In this document: in pieces, positions 5,234 through 8,585 of the stretch
How positions within the stretch are numbered: the first letter of the stretch is position 1
How the letters are laid out: the number at the start of each line of letters is the position of its first letter
From: an uncultured bacterium
GTDB lineage: Bacteria > Cyanobacteriota > Vampirovibrionia > Gastranaerophilales > Gastranaerophilaceae
Assembly (NCBI GenBank): GCA_900550295.1
Contig: URRM01000070.1
Span: 1 to 8,585 of the forward strand
DNA: 8,585 nt
Direction: 5' to 3'
The notes under the pieces: generated by a model
What the model was told of the DNA's origin: nothing
Seen by the model: only the letters and a program-made list of their open reading frames with translations
Databases searched by the model: none
Made by a program: the position numbers and the translations under genes

Positions 5234-7827
5234 TACTTAGCCTTATCAACAATTGATTCAACATAATTATCCAAGAAATATTTGTTTGCAACCTCCATGA
5301 TATCCGAAGGAGTAACACTTTGAATTAAATTTGTATACTTTTCTACAAAATCAAAACCTCTACCTGTTGCTTCGTACAAAGCAAGTCCGGAAGCTTTATC
5401 TAAATTTGTTTCAAGAGCCAAAACAAAATGTCCGATTAGTTGATTTTTCGCATCTTGAAGCTCTTTTTCGCCTACAAACTCACGCTTTAAGACTTCAATT
5501 TCGTTTAGCATTTTATCTTTTGAAAGTTGAGCTGTTGCAGGATTTGTACCAATATACATTGTAAAAGAACCTTTTAGAACATTAGGAGAAAAACCTGTTC
5601 CAATTTGATAAGCAAGTCCCATTTGTTCTCTCAAATGCCTGAACAAACGAGAACTCATGCCGGTTCCCATAAAAGAATCAATCACTTGCAAAGTTGCAAA
5701 GTCCTTCAAATTTGTATTTCCGTCTGTTTGCCAACCTAAAATAATCCAAGATGTTTGCAGGTCTTTAATTTCTTCTCTAACAATTTTTGATTGAGTTCTT
5801 GATTTAATAGTATTTTTATAATCACTATAGCTGAAAACTTTGCCATTTTTACATTTGAACATTTCTGACATTTCATTGATAATTTGTTGAGAATCAACAT
5901 CACCATTAACAGAAATAACCAAATTGTTAGGGTAAAAAATTGTATTATAATACTCTAATATATCATTTCTTTGAACCTTTGAGATATTTTTTTCTAAAAT
6001 TTTTGATGTATTGGAATAAACCGAACCCTCAAAAATTACAGTTCTATAATTTTCTAATGCTCGACTCAAAGGAACATCTCTTTTAGCCTTTATTGCTTGT
6101 AGCATAGTTTTTTTAGTTTTTTCGATTTCATAATCATCAAATTTTGCATTGTTAATTACTTCATTCAACAAACTCAATGTTAGAGGAAGCTGTTGTTTTG
6201 TTGTTAAAACATTTACTGAAAAATAATCTGAACCGGAAGAAGGTGAAATATTTATACCGTTTTCTTCTAAAATTTTAGATAATTCTATTTGAGAATACTT
6301 TTTAGTACCCTTCATCATAACACTTGCCATCAAATCTGCAGAACCAATTTTCTTCTCTAAAAATTCACCGCCTTTTGCTCTTATTGCAATCGCAACAATG
6401 TCATTATTTTGGTGTTTATTTACCAAAAGTGTTGCACCGTTATCTAAAGTATATTTATCAGTGTTATAAGCCGATTTTAGCAGTTTAGCACTGTGATTTT
6501 TATTTTGTGTAACTTCTTGTTTTTTCGTTGAAATTTGGGTTTCTTTTGGTAATACAATTGAAATTGCACAATTATTTTCACCTAAATACTTATTCGCAAC
6601 TCTTTTTAGATCTGCCAAAGTTACAGCTTCAATACCTTTTAAATAGTTGTCATAATCTTTAGGGTTACCTGTCAAAACAACTGTATATCCCATTTCAGAA
6701 GCAATATTAGATACAGACTCTCTTGCATAATGAGTATCTCTTTCTATAATATTTTTTGCAGTATCCAACTCTTCTTGAGTTATACCTCTAGTTTTTACGT
6801 TTGATATTTCTTCAAAAATAGAACTTTTTAATTTTTCTTTATTTTCAGGTAAAAAATTAGCACTTATAACAAAAATACCATCATCTTTCATAGAAAGATT
6901 TGATGCAGAAATTGCAGTAACTAATTGTTTTTGTTCTTTAATATTTTGATAGAATTTTGAAGTACGGCCTTCACCCAAAATTGTCGCTAAAACATCTAAG
7001 GCAAACATATCTTTTGCAGTAGCACTAGTCCCCCTATAACCTATCATCATATATGCAGAATTACTATCAAATATTTCTTCTTTTATACGTTGAGAAAGAA
7101 TTGGAGGTTCTTTTTTGTAATGCTTTTTACTTACATTTCGAGCCTCACAAGTAAACGCCTCTTTAACCTTTTGTGCAGCCTCATAAGGATTAACATCACC
7201 AACAATAACTGTAATCATATTTTCAGGAGCATAATGAGTCTTGTAATAATCTAAAATTTCTTCTCTGGTAATTGTTTCAATAACTTGAGATGTGCCAATT
7301 ACTTGACGTTTATATGGATGAACCTTAAACATAAGTTCATTCAAATTATCATAAACCAAATCTGATGGAGAATTTTTATCTTTTGCTATTTCTTCTAAAA
7401 CTACTTTTCGTTCTTTCTCCATTTCTGTGCGAGGAATTTGAGGATTCAAAAGCATATCAGCATGCAAAGTTAATGCCAAATCAAAATCTTTCGATGGAAG
7501 TTTTATGTAATAGTGGGTAAAATCTTTACTTGTTGCTGCATTTGTAACCGCACCTTTCGATTCTAACAATCTGTCAAAATCTCCTGTTGGGTGGGTTTCA
7601 GTTCCTTTGAAAAACAAGTGTTCTAAAAAGTGCGAAACACCGGTATTTTTGTCATTTTCGTTAATAGAACCTGTTTTAATCCAAGTATCAATAATAACAA
7701 TAGGATTAGATGTAATTTGTTTTACGATAACAGTTTGTCCGTTATCTAGTTTATAAACATTATAATCACTTGCAAAAGCAATAGAACCAAACAAAATTAC
7801 ACATAATAATACAATATATTTTTTCAT
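5233..7827 (-). CDS. secreted M16 zinc metallopeptidase, two-lobed single chain
   Basis: An 864-residue protein of the M16 (pitrilysin/insulinase, inverzincin) family. Residues 1-19 are a signal peptide (MKKY start, hydrophobic core, IAFA before Ser20), so it should act in the periplasm, degrading peptides. The N-terminal lobe carries HFLEH (66-70: zinc ligands His66 and His70, base Glu69) and the third ligand in VVLEEI (Glu146, 76 residues after His70). The C-terminal lobe begins near residue 458 (LDNGATLL). It has lost the HxxEH site, and keeps the family's Arg/Tyr substrate-binding motif LREQMGLAY near 730-740. The fold normally needs four alpha/beta units, here all in one chain; many bacteria encode the two lobes as separate ~420-residue proteins. 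I chose the start at 7827 because GGGGA lies seven bases upstream, the signal peptide begins there, and the promoter ends at 7853. A longer reading from 7890 would start upstream of the promoter. First gene of the operon with recG. Confidence 0.95.
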   Translation of the reverse strand: MKKYIVLLCVILFGSIAFASDYNVYKLDNGQTVIVKQITSNPIVIIDTWIKTGSINENDKNTGVSHFLEHLFFKGTETHPTGDFDRLLESKGAVTNAATSKDFTHYYIKLPSKDFDLALTLHADMLLNPQIPRTEMEKERKVVLEEIAKDKNSPSDLVYDNLNELMFKVHPYKRQVIGTSQVIETITREEILDYYKTHYAPENMITVIVGDVNPYEAAQKVKEAFTCEARNVSKKHYKKEPPILSQRIKEEIFDSNSAYMMIGYRGTSATAKDMFALDVLATILGEGRTSKFYQNIKEQKQLVTAISASNLSMKDDGIFVISANFLPENKEKLKSSIFEEISNVKTRGITQEELDTAKNIIERDTHYARESVSNIASEMGYTVVLTGNPKDYDNYLKGIEAVTLADLKRVANKYLGENNCAISIVLPKETQISTKKQEVTQNKNHSAKLLKSAYNTDKYTLDNGATLLVNKHQNNDIVAIAIRAKGGEFLEKKIGSADLMASVMMKGTKKYSQIELSKILEENGINISPSSGSDYFSVNVLTTKQQLPLTLSLLNEVINNAKFDDYEIEKTKKTMLQAIKAKRDVPLSRALENYRTVIFEGSVYSNTSKILEKNISKVQRNDILEYYNTIFYPNNLVISVNGDVDSQQIINEMSEMFKCKNGKVFSYSDYKNTIKSRTQSKIVREEIKDLQTSWIILGWQTDGNTNLKDFATLQVIDSFMGTGMSSRLFRHLREQMGLAYQIGTGFSPNVLKGSFTMYIGTNPATAQLSKDKMLNEIEVLKREFVGEKELQDAKNQLIGHFVLALETNLDKASGLALYEATGRGFDFVEKYTNLIQSVTPSDIMEVANKYFLDNYVESIVDKAK

Positions 7828-7852
7828 AATAATATCCCCACAATTTTCCATC

Positions 7853-7881
7853 ATTTTACACAAAAATTGAGAACGTTTCAA
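7853..7881 (-). promoter_or_regulatory. sigma70-type promoter of the M16-recG operon
   Basis: On the minus strand, -35 TTGAAA (7881-7876), a 17-nt spacer and -10 TAAAAT (7858-7853) match 5 of 6 positions each. The predicted start near 7846 gives a leader of about 19 nt with the GGGGA site. It lies between the upstream terminator and the signal-peptide start codon. Confidence 0.75.
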
Positions 7882-7905
7882 GTACGACACTTGGGTTATT
7901 AATAC

Positions 7906-7946
7906 AATAAAAGCGCCAAAATCTTTCAGATTTTGGCGCTTTTATT
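7906..7946 (-). terminator. perfect 18-bp-stem terminator after the 82-residue gene
   Basis: The arms 7906-7923 and 7929-7946 are exact inverted copies with core GCGCCAAAATC around a 5-nt loop. The outer A/T part supplies a U-rich tail on either strand. On the minus strand it follows the stop codon at 7960 by 14 bases and insulates the M16 promoter. It would work in the plus direction too, but no plus gene ends here. Confidence 0.9.
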
Positions 7947-7959
7947 AAACTATTATCCA

Positions 7960-8208
7960 CTAAGCAATAAAAGAATATTCTGGTACTTTTCTAACACCCA
8001 TTGATTCCGCCATACTTAGTTCTGACATGAGTTGTCGAGCATTTAATTTCGACTCTACTTTTCTACCATTTATCAAATGCATTGTTGCATAAGATGATGG
8101 AGAGGCACATTCAATTACTGCGACCGCCTTGTCATTAATTGCTGTTTTCCCGTCAAAAATCCAACCTTTAAAAGACGGCTGTGACATACCTGCATGAGAA
8201 ATGTTCAT
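7960..8208 (-). CDS. 82-residue protein of unknown function (PSFKG N-terminus)
   Basis: I do not recognise a function. The reading frame has a strong AAAGGA five bases before the ATG and is followed at once by a strong terminator, so it is very probably translated as a single-gene transcript. The product has no signal peptide or membrane segment. The N-terminus MNISHAGMSQPSFKG is short, polar and probably flexible. The middle (AVAVIECASPSSYATMHLINGRKVES, about residues 28-53) looks like a small beta-rich unit in which a residue string is followed by a G-R turn. The rest is helical (ARQLMSELSMAESMG, 57-71). I loosely associate short cytoplasmic proteins with an N-terminal S-F-K-G with gut Gastranaerophilales genomes; this is memory, not a search. 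There is no clear promoter in the AT-rich upstream region. Confidence 0.75.
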   Translation of the reverse strand: MNISHAGMSQPSFKGWIFDGKTAINDKAVAVIECASPSSYATMHLINGRKVESKLNARQLMSELSMAESMGVRKVPEYSFIA

Positions 8209-8351
8209 AAAAATCCTTTCTTTTTTTATTATTAATACTTTTCTTTATTCATTTTTTTACATTGGACTTAAGTAAGGTAAATATTTTTAATTGCTTAAAA
8301 ATAAAATTATGTTAAAAACATGTTACAAAATCTCACAATTAACGCAGTTAC

Positions 8352-8380
8352 TTGAAAGCTGAGATATTTTTTTATATAAT
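8352..8380 (+). promoter_or_regulatory. near-consensus promoter firing rightward into the GC-rich block
   Basis: -35 TTGAAA (8352-8357), a spacer of exactly 17, and a perfect -10 TATAAT (8375-8380) on the plus strand. RNA would begin near 8387 and run through the TATCAAAA repeats into the GC-rich inverted-repeat block. No plus-strand protein gene with a start codon follows inside the window, so the product is either a noncoding RNA or a long leader. Confidence 0.55.
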
Positions 8381-8392
8381 TTTTATATCTCA
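8360..8392. promoter_or_regulatory. dyad flanking the -10 box, operator-like
   Basis: TGAGATAT (8360-8367) and ATATCTCA (8385-8392) are perfect inverted copies separated by 17 bases that contain the -10 TATAAT. One arm lies in the promoter spacer and the other over the expected transcription start, a layout typical of a repressor site. It has no T-run and is not a terminator. Confidence 0.4.
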
Positions 8393-8398
8393 AAATAT

Positions 8399-8433
8399 TA
8401 TCAAAAATATCAAAAAAATAAAAATTATCAAAA
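8399..8433. repeat. three TATCAAAA direct repeats
   Basis: TATCAAAA occurs at 8399-8406, 8408-8415 and 8426-8433, the last touching the start of the GC-rich block. These are short words in low-complexity DNA, so they may be accidental. They could also be binding sites or part of an element boundary. Confidence 0.35.
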
Positions 8434-8585
8434 GTTGGGTTGAGCCGACTGAAGAAAACAGCCGTGGCGACAATGATTCTGCCGCGATCCGCGGTGACAA
8501 CAACTGACGCGGACCTTCTTGGCAGAATCGTTGTTTGTCCCGCTTCGCCAATCAACGTCGCTCAAGTTCGGTGCGCAGACCGGCT
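8428..8585 (-). CDS. partial open frame, possible C-terminus of an FGE/C-type-lectin-like protein
   Basis: A minus-strand frame enters from the right edge and is open for 51 codons to TGA (8430-8428), where the AT-rich spacer begins. Its peptide reads in part DWRSGTNNDSAKKVRVS, followed by a cysteine/histidine/arginine-rich stretch, HGCFLQSA and a short tail. By eye this resembles the closing motif of formylglycine-generating-enzyme-like domains (RGGSWNNDA...VRVSxR...GFRL), but the usual Trp and the GFR are missing. Codons from AAT (8467-side of QNH) through HGCFL all end in C or T. Runs of NNY codons are what adenine-targeted mutagenesis of AAY codons by a diversity-generating retroelement would leave. 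Codon third positions are GC-rich, unlike every neighbour. The same DNA holds strong inverted repeats, so it may instead be a structured RNA read from the other strand. Treat this as a hypothesis. Confidence 0.3.
   Translation of the reverse strand, partial: PVCAPNLSDVDWRSGTNNDSAKKVRVSCCHRGSRQNHCRHGCFLQSAQPNF
8440..8565 (+). repeat. nested inverted repeats in a GC-rich block (possible structured RNA)
   Basis: Four collinear pairs share nearly the same centre (about 8501): TTGAGC/GCTCAA (8440-8445 with 8560-8565), TGGCG/CGCCA (8465-8469 with 8546-8550), ACAATGATTCTGCC/GGCAGAATCGTTGT (8470-8483 with 8521-8534), and TCCGCG/CGCGGA (8488-8493 with 8508-8513). In plus-strand RNA the 14-bp pair is complete with one U-G wobble; in minus-strand RNA it has an A-C mismatch. 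An isolated GC-rich island with such pairing in an AT-rich genome, behind a plus-strand promoter, is a common signature of a noncoding RNA. I could not match it to RNase P RNA, tmRNA, SRP RNA or a tRNA, and the window ends before the element does. Confidence 0.5.

Larger units (their letters stand above)
8209..8427. other. extremely AT-rich spacer with regulatory signals
   Basis: There is no protein gene on either strand. Apart from the ribosome-binding site of the 82-residue gene (GAAAGGA, 8220-8214), it contains a plus-strand promoter (8352-8380), a dyad around that promoter's -10 box (8360-8392), and repeated TATCAAAA words from 8399. A minus-strand TTGTGA-18-TAACAT pair is a possible but weak promoter for the 82-residue gene. 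Confidence 0.6.

Noticed and set aside
5078..5266. Plus-strand open frame over the M16/recG junction
   Set aside because: It is antisense to two well-supported genes; its phenylalanine-rich product reflects the opposite AT-rich strand.
5331..5564. Plus-strand open frame inside the M16 gene
   Set aside because: It is antisense to the conserved C-terminal lobe, leucine-rich by composition, and has no start signals.
7828..7890. Longer N-terminus for the M16 peptidase starting at 7890
   Set aside because: It would add 21 residues in front of a clear signal peptide, lacks a ribosome-binding site, and begins upstream of the TTGAAA-17-TAAAAT promoter.
8434..8440. GTTGGGT as an integron attC/attI core (GTTRRRY)
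   Set aside because: The hairpin-forming block is on the wrong side, no partner RYYYAAC is found at the expected distance, and the 7-mer is degenerate enough to occur by chance.
8307..8555. Minus-strand 82-codon open frame crossing the composition boundary
   Set aside because: It runs from the GC-rich block into low-complexity AT DNA, has no ribosome-binding site, and its sequence changes character halfway. Another minus frame in the same block gives a more protein-like reading.

Overview
The window is AT-rich throughout, apart from a GC-rich block (about 57% G+C by hand count) at the extreme right edge. The gene content suggests a diderm relative of the Cyanobacteria, most plausibly a gut Melainabacterium (Gastranaerophilales-like). 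A Mini-ribonuclease III, a family of Firmicutes, cyanobacteria and plastids, occurs beside a RecG with a cyanobacterial-style N-terminal extension of about 100 residues. Signal-peptide proteins and a TolC/NodT outer-membrane-factor remnant point to an outer membrane. The lineage is inference from family knowledge, not from a search.

Left part (1-1742). A tRNA-Ala(UGC), cut off at its 3' end by the window edge, has its own good promoter and lies just downstream of mrnC (23S rRNA maturation nuclease), both on the minus strand. Divergent from mrnC is a small exported helical protein resembling the Spy/CpxP class. It converges on tdk (thymidine kinase), and the two share a hairpin terminator that pairs better in the tdk direction. 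tdk has a recognisable sigma70-type promoter.

Middle (1743-2851). A gene-free stretch holds a perfect 23-bp palindrome and a minus-strand terminator. Next come two gene remnants pointing away from each other: the frameshifted C-terminal third of an EmrB-type (DHA2) MFS drug exporter on minus, and the last ~60 codons of a NodT/TolC-type outer-membrane efflux protein on plus. Both lack their 5' parts. The simplest reading is a deletion scar of a divergent efflux locus.

Right-centre (2852-7881). A two-gene minus-strand operon encodes a secreted two-lobed M16 zinc metallopeptidase followed by recG. They are joined by a one-base TAATG stop/start overlap and read from a promoter at 7853-7881. The start of the M16 gene is best placed at 7827, because any longer version would begin upstream of that promoter.

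Right edge (7906-8585). An 82-residue protein of unknown function is followed by a perfect 18-bp-stem terminator. Upstream of it the sequence becomes extremely AT-rich, carries a near-consensus plus-strand promoter embedded in a dyad, and then switches abruptly to the GC-rich block. That block contains nested inverted repeats spanning about 126 bp. It also has a minus-strand open frame whose translation resembles the C-terminal motif of formylglycine-generating-enzyme-like domains, the scaffold used by some diversity-generating retroelement targets. The structured-RNA and variable-protein readings are both open, and this is the part most worth following beyond the window.
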